DNA of 59,984 nucleotides from Plesiomonas sp051652165. Its GTDB lineage: Bacteria; Pseudomonadota; Gammaproteobacteria; Enterobacterales; CAMTGL01. Of the stretch, positions 8,565 to 17,421 are shown piece after piece (positions within the stretch are counted from its first letter, which is position 1; each line of letters opens with the position of its first letter). The notes beneath the pieces were generated by a model, which searched no databases, was not told the DNA's origin, and was given only the letters and a program-made list of their open reading frames with translations. Position numbers and translations under genes: made by a program. The stretch lies in assembly GCF_051652165.1 (NCBI RefSeq), contig NZ_JBOFTR010000005.1, positions 1 through 59,984 of the forward strand, given 5' to 3'.

Positions 8565-9893
8565 TTATGCCCCCTGTTGACGATGTTCGGCGCTGGCCAT
8601 CAGTGCTTCAATATCATCAATCTGTTTGGGTACGCCTGCGGTCAATACATCATTGCCTTGTGTAGTAATAAGCAAGTCATCTTCAATGCGGATCCCGATT
8701 CCGCGATATTGAGCCGGTACATTTGCATCGGGTGCGATATATAAACCTGGCTCAACAGTAATGACCATGCCCGCTTGTAAAATGCGATCACGTGCAGGGC
8801 TCTGGTAATCTCCCACATCGTGCACATCCAGCCCAAGCCAGTGGCTTAAACCGTGCATATAAAATGGCTGATAGGCTTTTTCGGTAATCAGTGTCGCAAT
8901 GTCGCCGTGCAGAATACCGAGCTTGACCAAACCTTCGACCATGATGTTTATTACGATATCATTAGCTGATTTAATTGAATTTCCGGGGATCAGGTGCTCA
9001 ATGGCCGCTAACTCGGCGCGCAGTACGATGTCGTACAGGGCGCGCTGTTCCGGTGAGAATGTACCGCTGACAGGAAACGTACGGGTAATATCACCGGCAT
9101 AGCCTTCGTACTCAGCACCGGCATCAATCAACACCAGATCACCTTCGCGTAGCTCACTCTCATTTTCGGTGTAATGTAAAATACAGCCATTATCGCCACG
9201 GCCAACAATCGTCCCGTAGGCAGGAAAGCGCGCGCCGCTACGGTTAAATTCGTGGTGAATTTCAGCTTCTAGATGATATTCAAACAACCCCGGACGCGCA
9301 CACTGCATCGCCCGGCAATGCCCACGGGCTGATATCTCAGCCGCCGTTCGCATCAGTGCAATTTCAGCCTCTGATTTAAACAGACGCATTTCATGCACCA
9401 GTGGCCGCCAGTCATACTGGGTATTAATCGGCTGTAACCCCTGACGAAATCCATTACGCAGGGCAGCCAATGTACGGCTGACCGCAAGATCAGCATAGGT
9501 ATATTCACCTTCAGCATGGTACAGCGCCGACAGGCCGGTGAGCAAAGTCGGTAATGTCTGTTCAAGCGTGTCATAGCTGAAGGCTTCATCAACGGCCAGC
9601 GTTTCCAGTGCCGGTTGCTGCCCTAAACGGCGGCCATGCCAGATCTCTGCCAGCTTATCGTTAACGCGATTAAACAGTATTGTCTGTGTTTTTTGATCAC
9701 GCTTAATCAAAATCAGCGCAGCTTCCGGCTCATTGAAGGTAGTGAAGTACCAAAAATCACTGTTTTGGCGGAAAGGATAATCACTGTCGCGGCTGCGGGT
9801 ACGCTCTGGTGCGGCAAAAAAAATGGCGGCACTGTTCTCGACCATTTGCGCCAAAAGTGCTTGGCGGCGGCTGACTACCTGCTGAATATCCAT
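8565..9893 (-). CDS. pepP: Xaa-Pro aminopeptidase PepP
   Basis: The enzyme is a dinuclear-metal peptidase that removes an N-terminal residue preceding proline. The 442-residue protein has the aminopeptidase P N-terminal domain (AAPERTRSRDSDYPFRQNSDFWYFTTFNEPEA) and the pita-bread catalytic domain with all metal ligands visible: LIDAGAEYEGYAGDITRTFPVSG (two Asp), the His in MHGLSHWLGLDVHDVGD, the Glu in VEPGLYIAP and the Glu in IRIEDDLL. The start has AAGGA 7 bases upstream. It sits between ygfB and ubiH, as in E. coli. Confidence 0.97.
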   Translation of the reverse strand: MDIQQVVSRRQALLAQMVENSAAIFFAAPERTRSRDSDYPFRQNSDFWYFTTFNEPEAALILIKRDQKTQTILFNRVNDKLAEIWHGRRLGQQPALETLAVDEAFSYDTLEQTLPTLLTGLSALYHAEGEYTYADLAVSRTLAALRNGFRQGLQPINTQYDWRPLVHEMRLFKSEAEIALMRTAAEISARGHCRAMQCARPGLFEYHLEAEIHHEFNRSGARFPAYGTIVGRGDNGCILHYTENESELREGDLVLIDAGAEYEGYAGDITRTFPVSGTFSPEQRALYDIVLRAELAAIEHLIPGNSIKSANDIVINIMVEGLVKLGILHGDIATLITEKAYQPFYMHGLSHWLGLDVHDVGDYQSPARDRILQAGMVITVEPGLYIAPDANVPAQYRGIGIRIEDDLLITTQGNDVLTAGVPKQIDDIEALMASAEHRQQGA

Positions 9894-10006
9894 CTGATTA
9901 TCCTTCTGAGCCGTGCGGTAACAGGGTGGTTTCTGCCGCCGGCTGTTTATGATTTATAGGCTGCTTACTGATAGTGATTTAACCGTACGTGCTATCGCGC
10001 ATCTGT

Positions 10007-10037
10007 GCGCATGCCCCCACAATCTGGCGGCATGCGC
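10007..10037. other. Perfect inverted repeat between ygfB and pepP
   Basis: GCGCATGCC (10007-10015) and GGCATGCGC (10029-10037) make a 9-bp GC-rich dyad with a 13-base spacer. No U-run follows on either strand, so it is unlikely to be an intrinsic terminator. It could be an mRNA-stabilising or processing hairpin within the ygfB-pepP transcript. Confidence 0.45.
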
Positions 10038-10049
10038 TGTATATTATGA

Positions 10050-10619
10050 TCAATGCAGTGTTGGTTTGCTGTTTTCACCGGCTAATGGCTGCTCGGCAAA
10101 CGCATTGAAACAGAGCATCGCTGCCATGCGAACGTATTCAGCCACCTCTTCGAGTGATTGTGCCAGCTCTTCTTGATCTTCCTCTTCGTCATACCCCAGT
10201 TGTGAGATATTAACCAGATCATCAATCACTTCGCCCACTTCATCGGGTGTTTTCTTTAAATCAGGCTGGGCAATACCCAAACCGACCAGAAATTGGCTTA
10301 CCCATTCAGCCAGTGCGTCTACTCTATCAAAGATAGATTCATCATCACTTGGCAAAAACAGATCAAAGCCAAACTCATCATCATTTAGAGTTTGTTTGAT
10401 GTTCAGCTGCATAGCTTGAACTTGCTGCAATAGCATGCTTGGATAAGCTTGCCCTTCGTTGGTCAAGTCATACAAACTGATTTTCCAACGGTCATCTTTG
10501 ATCCCACCACACAAAAACCCACTCAGCAATCCGTGTAATTCCGCTGCGCTAATAGCAATACCTTGACTCATTAAGGTTGCACATAATGTTGGGTAATCTG
10601 AAATTGCCGTTGTATTCAT
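10050..10619 (-). CDS. ygfB: UPF0149 family protein YgfB
   Basis: This 189-residue protein belongs to the YgfB/YecA-like UPF0149 family, an all-helical fold. Recognisable parts are the N-terminal LHGLLSGFLCGGI, the middle FLPSDDESIFDRVDALAEWVSQFLVGLGI and the acidic helix QLGYDEEEDQEELAQSLEEVAEYVRMAAMLCFN. The biochemical role is not established in most species; in Pseudomonas a YgfB homologue influences antibiotic resistance regulation. It is divergent from zapA and first in the run leading to pepP-ubiH-ubiI, the conserved gammaproteobacterial order. Confidence 0.94.
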   Translation of the reverse strand: MNTTAISDYPTLCATLMSQGIAISAAELHGLLSGFLCGGIKDDRWKISLYDLTNEGQAYPSMLLQQVQAMQLNIKQTLNDDEFGFDLFLPSDDESIFDRVDALAEWVSQFLVGLGIAQPDLKKTPDEVGEVIDDLVNISQLGYDEEEDQEELAQSLEEVAEYVRMAAMLCFNAFAEQPLAGENSKPTLH

Positions 10620-10813
10620 GTATTAAGATTCCATTTTACGGTATAAAGCAGGAATTGATGTTGGTATGCTATCACCAGCCCACGCCTGCGACCAGAATGT
10701 GCATGCACCTTTCGTATGAATATACATTTAAACTGTGTATGTGAAACATCAGTGTGTAATAGCGCATATATCGGAAACAGGTTATCACGTAAGAAACCAG
10801 GCAGGAGCTTGGC

Positions 10814-11155
10814 ATGAGCACAGCAGAACCGGTTGATATTCAAATTCTCGGACGATTAATCCGAGTTAACTGCCCAGAAGAGCAAAAACAGGCGCTTGCG
10901 CGTTCCGCAGATGATCTTAATAAGCGGTTGCAAGAGCTAAAACAACGCACTAAAGTAACTAATACAGAGCAACTTGCACTGATTGTTGCCCTCAATATGG
11001 TTAATGAACTTGCTCAGGAGCGCCGTAAAACGCAAGAGTATGCGGCCAGTATGGAACAGCGGATCCGTTTATTGCAAAGTACAATCGAGCAAGCGTTAGT
11101 TGAACAGGGACAGTTAACGCATACGCGGCATGGAGAGAATGCAAGATTTGAATAA
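10814..11155 (+). CDS. zapA: Cell division protein ZapA
   Basis: ZapA binds FtsZ and bundles protofilaments at the division ring. The 113-residue protein has the N-terminal globular domain (VDIQILGRLIRVNCPEEQKQALARSADDLNKRLQELK, then TEQLALIVALNMVNELAQER) followed by a C-terminal coiled coil (residues about 70-100) that mediates dimer and tetramer formation. GGAG lies 7 bases before the ATG. It is divergent from ygfB and directly upstream of the 6S RNA gene, the canonical arrangement. Confidence 0.95.
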   Translation: MSTAEPVDIQILGRLIRVNCPEEQKQALARSADDLNKRLQELKQRTKVTNTEQLALIVALNMVNELAQERRKTQEYAASMEQRIRLLQSTIEQALVEQGQLTHTRHGENARFE

Positions 11156-11312
11156 TGTGCTTTTTAAATCAGTTATAAACTGGTATAACAGCATTAAGTT
11201 CTGAACTATGCGTGTAGTGCGTATATTTTATGCTAGGGAAATACGATAAAAGAGATGCTACAAAAGTAGGTATCGCTGTATAACTGATGCATAATTAAAA
11301 GAGCATAACAAA

Positions 11313-11498
11313 TTTGTCCCTGAGATGTTCGTCAGCGGGTTCGTCCCCTGAGCCGATATTCAATCTTTACAGAGCCTGTCGACTCTACAACCGGTGAGCA
11401 TGCTCAGTTTACTGAGAAGCCTAAAAGTTGTAACGGTAGGCTCACCTTGAACCCCGGGTTCAAGGGCTACTACCCGTAGCGGCATCTTGGGGGCATCC
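11313..11498 (+). ncRNA. ssrS: 6S RNA
   Basis: 6S RNA is a promoter mimic that sequesters sigma-70 RNA polymerase in stationary phase. The closing stem is visible as CCCTGAGATG near the 5' end and CATCTTGGGG near the 3' end, with the conserved CCCCTGAGCCGATATTCA, GGTGAGCATGCTC and CACCTTGAACC...GGTTCAAGGG segments between. Length is about 186 bases (E. coli 184); both ends are estimated by alignment from memory to within a few bases. It lies between zapA and fau as in other gammaproteobacteria and is probably co-transcribed with fau. Confidence 0.93.
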
Positions 11499-11568
11499 AC
11501 TTCGCTTCTCCTCTTATTATCTAGCTTTGTGTGTTGTCTGTTTTTAGCCAATGTAATGGAAAAACTCA

Positions 11569-12192
11569 GTGAACACGTCCTCTTTATTTTCACATCAGCA
11601 ACGTATGCATTTACGCCAGCACGTTCGAGCAAAACGCCAACAACTAAGCCCCGCTCAACAACACTTTGCTGCCAAAACACTGGCTTTAAACGCACTCAAA
11701 CACCCTTTTTTTCGGGATGCACAGCAGATTGCTCTCTATCTTGCCGTAGACGGGGAGTTAAACACGCTTCCGTTGATTCATGCCTTATGGCAGTGTAATA
11801 AACAGGTTTATCTGCCGGTATTGCACCCATTTTCTGCTGGGAATTTGCTTTTTTTGGCCTATAGGCCAGATACCCGAATGACACTAAACCGTTACAACAT
11901 TGCCGAACCACGGCTTGATGTGCGAGATCTTATACCAGCATCGGCACTGGATTTGATCTGTACACCGTTAGTCGCATTTGATGATCATGGCCATCGCTTA
12001 GGTATGGGGGGCGGGTTTTATGATCGTACTCTGGCTGCGTTCATGCCAACCAAAATGGCAGTATCCCCCCCAAAAGTACCGCAGATTATCGGGCTGGCAC
12101 ATGATTGTCAGCGGGTAAATGCGGTTCCGCAAGAGGCGTGGGATATTCCGTTGCCCGCCATACTCACGCCACAACATCAGTGGTTCTGGTGA
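11569..12192 (+). CDS. fau: 5-formyltetrahydrofolate cyclo-ligase (YgfA/Fau)
   Basis: The enzyme converts 5-formyl-THF to 5,10-methenyl-THF using ATP. The 207-residue protein shows the family's N-terminal LRQHVRAKRQQLSP, the central VYLPVL strand, the folate/ATP segment LDLICTPLVAFDDHGHRLGMGGGFYDRTL, and the late IGLAHDCQRVNAVPQEAWDIPL. The start is a GTG with only a weak GGA upstream; it gives about the same N-terminal length as E. coli, whereas the next ATG (11602) has no ribosome site. It follows 6S RNA by about 70 bases. Confidence 0.93.
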   Translation: MNTSSLFSHQQRMHLRQHVRAKRQQLSPAQQHFAAKTLALNALKHPFFRDAQQIALYLAVDGELNTLPLIHALWQCNKQVYLPVLHPFSAGNLLFLAYRPDTRMTLNRYNIAEPRLDVRDLIPASALDLICTPLVAFDDHGHRLGMGGGFYDRTLAAFMPTKMAVSPPKVPQIIGLAHDCQRVNAVPQEAWDIPLPAILTPQHQWFW

Positions 12193-12303
12193 GTTCACCC
12201 GCAAATTTCACGCAATGACACAAATAGCAAAACCCCGTTACACAATTACTGCAACAATCGCGTTTAATCACTAAACGCTAAATCTGCACCGTAAGGTTGT
12301 TGC

Positions 12304-13353
12304 ATGAAACTTATCCGAGTTCTATCGAGTTTTGCTCTGTTGTTATTACTGCAAGGCTGCGATCACGCGCCTACGGTGTCTGATACACCGGTATCCCGCC
12401 CTGTAAAGCTGTATGCACTTGAAAATACGCCGTTGCTAAATATGGTTGTTCCTGGCCGCTTAGAAGCTAATCAACGTGCAGAATTAGCCTTTGATGTTTC
12501 AGGCCGTTTAACTCAACTACCCGCAATAGAAGGAAAAAGAGTCAAGAAAAATCAGTTACTTGCTCAACTTAACGATACCGATTTTAACAGTAAACTACGC
12601 AGTGCTGAGGCTGAACACCACCGCGCTAATGCCGATTACCAGCGTGGTAAAACGCTGTTTGAGAATAAAAAAGCAATATCTCAAGCTGAGTTAGAAAAAC
12701 TGCGTGCACAAGCTACCGTAACAAAAGCCACATTAGAGCAAGCCCGTAAAGCCCTTAGTGATACACGGTTACTCGCGCCGTTTGATGGCGTGGTCAGTAA
12801 AGTGCTGGTGAATAATCACGAAAATATCAATGCCAAACAAGCGGTTGTGATCATGCAAGACCTACAATCTTTTGAGATCCGCCTACAAATCACCGAAAAG
12901 CAACTGCTCAGTTCTGAGCGCCAAATGAACACCTTGTACGCCACGGTTTCTGGTATACCTGACCGTGAATTTGCACTGAAATTTAAAACCATTTCAACCG
13001 AACCCAATGCTGTTACCGGCACTTATGAAGCGGTATTAACGATGCCGGCCCCCCTTGATTTGCCCCTATTGCCGGGAATGACAGTCTCTGTGTCTACACA
13101 CGCAACAGCATTGACTGAGTCAGACTCGCTCTACATTCCTGCCGTTGCCGTACTGCAAGAGAGCCACTCTCAACAACATTATGTTTGGCGTTATAACGCC
13201 TCGCTTAAACAGGCACAGCGCGTGAATATCGAGCTTGGTGCATTACAAGGTGAGTATGTGGTGGTTCGTACAGGTTTACAGCCAAACGATCAGGTCATTG
13301 TCGCTGGCATTCATGCTGTGCGTGATGGTATGCCAGTACACCCGCTGCAATAA
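12304..13353 (+). CDS. RND efflux periplasmic adaptor lipoprotein
   Basis: This is a membrane-fusion protein that links an inner-membrane RND pump to an outer-membrane channel. The 349-residue protein begins with a lipoprotein signal (hydrophobic FALLLLLQGC, Cys at 19). It then shows the split lipoyl domain (VVPGRLEANQRAELAFDVSGRL; LLAPFDGVVSKVLVNNHENINAKQAVV), an intervening helical hairpin (ANADYQRGKTLFENKKAISQAELEKLRAQ) and beta-barrel and membrane-proximal domains (LPLLPGMTVSVSTH). AAGG lies 7 bases before the ATG. The pump gene starts 6 bases downstream. Substrate cannot be inferred and no outer-membrane factor or regulator is next to it. Confidence 0.92.
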   Translation: MKLIRVLSSFALLLLLQGCDHAPTVSDTPVSRPVKLYALENTPLLNMVVPGRLEANQRAELAFDVSGRLTQLPAIEGKRVKKNQLLAQLNDTDFNSKLRSAEAEHHRANADYQRGKTLFENKKAISQAELEKLRAQATVTKATLEQARKALSDTRLLAPFDGVVSKVLVNNHENINAKQAVVIMQDLQSFEIRLQITEKQLLSSERQMNTLYATVSGIPDREFALKFKTISTEPNAVTGTYEAVLTMPAPLDLPLLPGMTVSVSTHATALTESDSLYIPAVAVLQESHSQQHYVWRYNASLKQAQRVNIELGALQGEYVVVRTGLQPNDQVIVAGIHAVRDGMPVHPLQ

Positions 13354-13359
13354 GAGGTT

Positions 13360-16300
13360 ATGATGAATCTGGTTCGATTTTTCCTTGAAAAAAGAACAGT
13401 CAGTTGGCTGCTCGTGATCTTTATTTTATTGGCCGGTTACAGCAGCTTCCAAAAGCTTGGTCGCTTTGAAGACCCTGAATTTACTATTCGAGTGACTGCT
13501 ATCAGCACCCCTTATCCCGGAGCCAGTGCAGAACAAGTAGCAGAACGGGTTACGGATAAAATAGAAGCTGCGTTGCAACAGTTGCCCGAAGTTGATGAAA
13601 TTCGCTCAAATTCATACCGAGGGTTATCCAGTATCCAATTTGAAGCACGTGTTGAGTTTGATAAACAAAGCCTACAACAGGTGTGGGATAAACTGCGTCG
13701 TAAAATGCAAGCGGTTGAACGTGAACTCCCTGCAGGCGCAGGTCCAATCATCATTAATGATGATTTTGGTGATGTCTATGGGCTGTTTTATGCGCTCACT
13801 GGCGAAGGATACTCATTTGCTGAGTTAAAACTCACCGCAGATATGTTGCGTAAAGAGCTTGCGTTAGTCTCTGGTGTAGCAAAAGTGGCACTCTGGGGTG
13901 AACAGAACCAACAAGTCTATTTGGAAATTCCAACGAGCAAGCTGGCTAATCTGGGTTTACAAGCACATCAAATCCACCAGCAGTTACAAAATGCAATTAC
14001 ACTTGCCCCAACTGCGACACTCGATGTAGCCAATGAACGTCTAGCTCTTGGCCCAATGAATAACATCACTGACATTAACACACTCAATGAACTATTGATC
14101 AGTGATAATAAAGGCCAAACTTTCCGTCTTGGCGATATTGGTCACATCTCTCTTGGCTACCAAGAGCCAAGCAGTACCCAACTCTATTTTGATGGTCAAC
14201 CTGCTATTGGTCTGGGTATCAGCAATATTTCTGGTGGCAATGTTGTTGAAATGGGCCGTAATGTCAGCGCACGGCTGGCGGATTTACAGTCGCGGATACC
14301 TGTTGGAATGTCGTTGCAGGTTATCTCACATCAAGGTGAAACGGTTGATGCCTCAATTAACGACTTTGTTGATAACCTCATTGCAGCAGTAGTCATTGTT
14401 GTTGTCACTCTACTGATTTTTATGGGGATGCGTTCCGGGCTACTGATTGGTTTTGTGCTATTACTGACTGTTGCAGCAACGCTTATCATCATGCAGATTG
14501 ATGGTATTGATATGCAGCGTATCTCGCTCGGTGCGCTCATTATCGCCCTAGGTATGCTTGTTGATAATGCCATTGTAGTAACTGAGGGTATTTTAATTCG
14601 TACCCAAAAAGGCGAAGATCCGAAAGACGCAGCACTGGCCATTGTCAAACAGACAATCTGGCCGCTGCTCGGTGGTACCGTCGTCGGTATTATGGCTTTT
14701 AGTGCCATCGGTTTATCACCTGACAACACCGGTGAATATGCAGGTAGCTTATTCTGGGTCATCATGTACTCAATGTTACTCAGTTGGTTACTTGCTGTTA
14801 CCTTAACCCCACTATTTTGCGTTCAACTGTTTCGTGCAGTCAAAACTAATCAAGAAGCAGCAGTTGGCTCGTTTTTACGTGGCTACCAATCAGTACTAGC
14901 AGCCTGTATTCGATTACGCTGGCCCACGTTAATAGCTTGTGTTGTGATGTTAGTGCTGGCTGTTATCGGTATGAAATTTGTTCCACCGGGCTTTTTTCCT
15001 GCGTCAACTCGTGCACAATTTGTAGTCGATTACTGGTTGCCACAAGGCACGCGTATTGAACAAACTAATCAGGAAGTGCGCGAAATTGATGCCTTTGTTC
15101 GTAGTTTGCCAGAAGTTAAAAGTACGACAACGCTGGTTGGTTCTGGCGGATTACGCTTTATGTTGGTTTATGGGGCAGAAGAGCCAAACAGTAGCTATGC
15201 CCAACTGCTGGTCGATGTAGATGACTGGAAAGTGATTGACTCGCTCATGCCAAAAATCCGCGATCATATTGAACAAAACTATCCTGATGCCATGCCAAAA
15301 GTGTGGAAATTCCAACTCGGTCCAGGAGGCGGTTCAAAAATTGAAGCCAAATTCAGTGGCCCGGATACCAAAATACTACGCCAGTTAGCCGAACAAGCTC
15401 GCCAAATTTATATCAATGATGGCGGTATGACAGCGATTAAAGATGACTGGCGGCAACCGGTCAAAGTCGTACAACCCATTTGGGATGAAGCTAAAGCTCG
15501 ACAGAGTGGTTTTAATGCTAATGATCTTGATCGTGCAGTAAGCCAGTATTTTAACGGTAATCAAATTGGTCAATACCAACACGGTGACGATCTACTGCCG
15601 GTTATTGCCCGACCACCGGCCAGTGAACGTGAAAAAATTGAAGCCTTATATAATGTACGGCTACAACCTGAAGGTAGCCATGAAACGCTTGCCTTAAGCC
15701 AATTTATTGTCCGCCTTGAACCTGTCTGGGAAAACGCGATTGTTCGTCGAGTGGATCGCTTTCCAAGCATAAAAGTACAAGGTGATCCGGCAACAGAACT
15801 CACGGGTGTCGTCTTTCAGCGTGTTAAAATAGCAGTAGAAGCGATTCCATTACCACCTGGCTACAGCTTAAGCTGGGGTGGCGAGTTTGGTGATTCATCA
15901 GAGGCGAACGCCGGTATTATGCAAATACTGCCATTGGCGTTTGCAGCAATGATCTTTACGGTGGTTGCACTGTTCAATGCTGTTCGCCAACCATTGATTA
16001 TCTGGTTAATTGTGCCATTGGCCGTTATCGGTGTCAGTTTTGGCTTAGTGATCACCCAAACACCGTTTGAATTTATGGCTATATTAGCATTCTTAAGTTT
16101 AACAGGGATGCTGATTAAAAACGCAATCGTGTTGGTGGATCAAATTGACCTTGAAATCCGTGAGGGGAAACCACGCTTATTGGCAGTACTCGAATCGTCT
16201 CGATCGCGTGTTCGCCCTGTTGCAATGGGTTCTATCACCACTATATTGGGTGTTGCGCCGCTTTTGCTCGATCCATTCTTTAAATCAATGGCCATCACCA

Positions 16301-16398
16301 TTATGTTTGGATTAAGTTTTGCTACTTTGCTCACATTGATCATTGTTCCGGTACTCTACACCGTGATGTTTCGTATCCGTAAAGATGAAATAGCATAA
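13360..16398 (+). CDS. RND family efflux pump permease
   Basis: This 1012-residue proton-driven inner-membrane transporter is of the AcrB/HAE1 type. It has one N-terminal membrane helix, two large periplasmic loops (the first with ISTPYPGASAEQVAERVTDKIE) and two helix clusters. In TM4 the proton-relay motif reads GMLVDNAIVVTEG, with Asp-Asn in place of AcrB's Asp-Asp; the TM10 Lys is kept in GMLIKNAIVLVDQ. Two ATGs are adjacent (13360, 13363), the second better spaced from GAGG. It forms an operon with the adaptor upstream and ends at a bidirectional terminator. A multidrug role is likely from family, not shown. Confidence 0.93.
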   Translation: MMNLVRFFLEKRTVSWLLVIFILLAGYSSFQKLGRFEDPEFTIRVTAISTPYPGASAEQVAERVTDKIEAALQQLPEVDEIRSNSYRGLSSIQFEARVEFDKQSLQQVWDKLRRKMQAVERELPAGAGPIIINDDFGDVYGLFYALTGEGYSFAELKLTADMLRKELALVSGVAKVALWGEQNQQVYLEIPTSKLANLGLQAHQIHQQLQNAITLAPTATLDVANERLALGPMNNITDINTLNELLISDNKGQTFRLGDIGHISLGYQEPSSTQLYFDGQPAIGLGISNISGGNVVEMGRNVSARLADLQSRIPVGMSLQVISHQGETVDASINDFVDNLIAAVVIVVVTLLIFMGMRSGLLIGFVLLLTVAATLIIMQIDGIDMQRISLGALIIALGMLVDNAIVVTEGILIRTQKGEDPKDAALAIVKQTIWPLLGGTVVGIMAFSAIGLSPDNTGEYAGSLFWVIMYSMLLSWLLAVTLTPLFCVQLFRAVKTNQEAAVGSFLRGYQSVLAACIRLRWPTLIACVVMLVLAVIGMKFVPPGFFPASTRAQFVVDYWLPQGTRIEQTNQEVREIDAFVRSLPEVKSTTTLVGSGGLRFMLVYGAEEPNSSYAQLLVDVDDWKVIDSLMPKIRDHIEQNYPDAMPKVWKFQLGPGGGSKIEAKFSGPDTKILRQLAEQARQIYINDGGMTAIKDDWRQPVKVVQPIWDEAKARQSGFNANDLDRAVSQYFNGNQIGQYQHGDDLLPVIARPPASEREKIEALYNVRLQPEGSHETLALSQFIVRLEPVWENAIVRRVDRFPSIKVQGDPATELTGVVFQRVKIAVEAIPLPPGYSLSWGGEFGDSSEANAGIMQILPLAFAAMIFTVVALFNAVRQPLIIWLIVPLAVIGVSFGLVITQTPFEFMAILAFLSLTGMLIKNAIVLVDQIDLEIREGKPRLLAVLESSRSRVRPVAMGSITTILGVAPLLLDPFFKSMAITIMFGLSFATLLTLIIVPVLYTVMFRIRKDEIA

Positions 16399-16467
16399 TG
16401 CAAACAGAGTCTTACACAACATTAGTGTGCAAGGCAGCTTCATAATAAAATAGCTACATTGCACACT

Positions 16468-16502
16468 AAAAAGCGCATTGTGATAGACACGATGCGCTTT
16501 TC
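16468..16502. terminator. Bidirectional terminator between the RND operon and ytfE
   Basis: AAAAAGCGCAT and ATGCGCTTTT (ending at 16501) form a stem of about 9 bp with A- and T-tracts on both sides, between convergent genes. Confidence 0.85.
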
Positions 16503-16572
16503 TTTATGTTAGAAAAGCCATTATCAATACAAGGTAAATTAGATTTATCGTTAATCATCATTCATATCTGTG

Positions 16573-17274
16573 CTACTTCGCCTCTCCTGCTAAGATCAAC
16601 ATTCGCGGAAATAACAGATTATTTTCGAGATGAATATGCTGATGCAAATCAGCTTCAAACTCAGCCAGTGTTGCTAAACACACTCGCCATGTTGTGCATG
16701 CATACTCTGGTGGTGTAAAACCGTTAGTCATTTCACGCAGGTTAGCCATAATGTCGCCCGCATCTTGGTGCTCGTGTTCCATAACCCGAATAGGGTTACT
16801 GATATGGCCAAAACACGTTTGCTCTTGTACCCCAGAAATGAGATTTAACATCGCGGGAAATAAAATCTGCTCCTCTTTCATCAAATGTGGCAACAAATCA
16901 TCCATCAATGCTCGAATAAAGCCAGCAAAAGGTAGAATTTCGGCATATTTCTCACCATGAGCTCGCACCATTTTTTGACTATATTCAAGCAACAATGGGG
17001 CAGTACGACGAATATAAGCATGGTGAGTACTGACTAAATAATCGATTAACTCAGAAGGTGTGATCTCTGCTAATGCAGTATCAGCCTGCCCTGCTTGTTC
17101 CAACTCAGTCAGTGCCCTGACAACATCAGCTAAATTTGCCTTTGCACGTTCACATGCACTGGCTAACGTGCGGCCACCGCCACAACAAAAATCAATACCA
17201 AAACGGCTAAATACATGTGCACTACGGAAATCTTGGCTAACTAACTCACCCACACGACAATCAACTACATTCAT
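16573..17274 (-). CDS. ytfE: Iron-sulfur cluster repair di-iron protein YtfE/Ric
   Basis: This di-iron protein repairs Fe-S clusters after nitric oxide or oxidative damage. The 233-residue protein (ATG 17274, with GGAGAG about 5 bases upstream) has the ScdA-type N-terminal domain with the FGIDFCCGGGRTLASAC cysteine motif, then a hemerythrin-like domain with di-iron ligand motifs: STHHAYIRR, LLPHLMKEEQILFP, VMEHEHQDAGD and HQHIHLENNLLFPR. An NsrR-type operator sits just upstream (17313-17335), fitting nitric-oxide induction. It converges on the RND operon across a shared terminator. Confidence 0.95.
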   Translation of the reverse strand: MNVVDCRVGELVSQDFRSAHVFSRFGIDFCCGGGRTLASACERAKANLADVVRALTELEQAGQADTALAEITPSELIDYLVSTHHAYIRRTAPLLLEYSQKMVRAHGEKYAEILPFAGFIRALMDDLLPHLMKEEQILFPAMLNLISGVQEQTCFGHISNPIRVMEHEHQDAGDIMANLREMTNGFTPPEYACTTWRVCLATLAEFEADLHQHIHLENNLLFPRMLILAGEAK

Positions 17275-17312
17275 ACTTCTCTCCATCAACAAGCATAAGA
17301 ATATCACCCAAT

Positions 17313-17335
17313 AAAGTGCATATTAAATGCATCTT
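17313..17335 (-). promoter_or_regulatory. Predicted NsrR binding site for ytfE
   Basis: On the minus strand the site reads AAGATGCATTTAATATGCAC followed by TTT: two 11-bp halves (AAGATGCATTT and an imperfect inverted copy) as in the NsrR consensus, in which AAnATGCATTT repeats face each other around one base. Its near edge is 38 bases upstream of the ytfE ATG, a position that would let the NO-sensing repressor NsrR block transcription. Confidence 0.85.
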
Positions 17336-17362
17336 ATTGTTTGTGCAAGATGCAAAAAAGAC

Positions 17363-17399
17363 AAAAAAATGGCGTTTACGCTACAACCCGTAAACGCCA
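17363..17399 (-). terminator. Rho-independent terminator after serA
   Basis: TGGCGTTTACG (17370-17380) and CGTAAACGCCA (17389-17399) form a perfect 11-bp stem, followed on the minus strand by seven T. It is 22 bases past the serA stop. Confidence 0.93.
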
Positions 17400-17421
17400 A
17401 ATTAAATTGAGCAAAGGTGAC

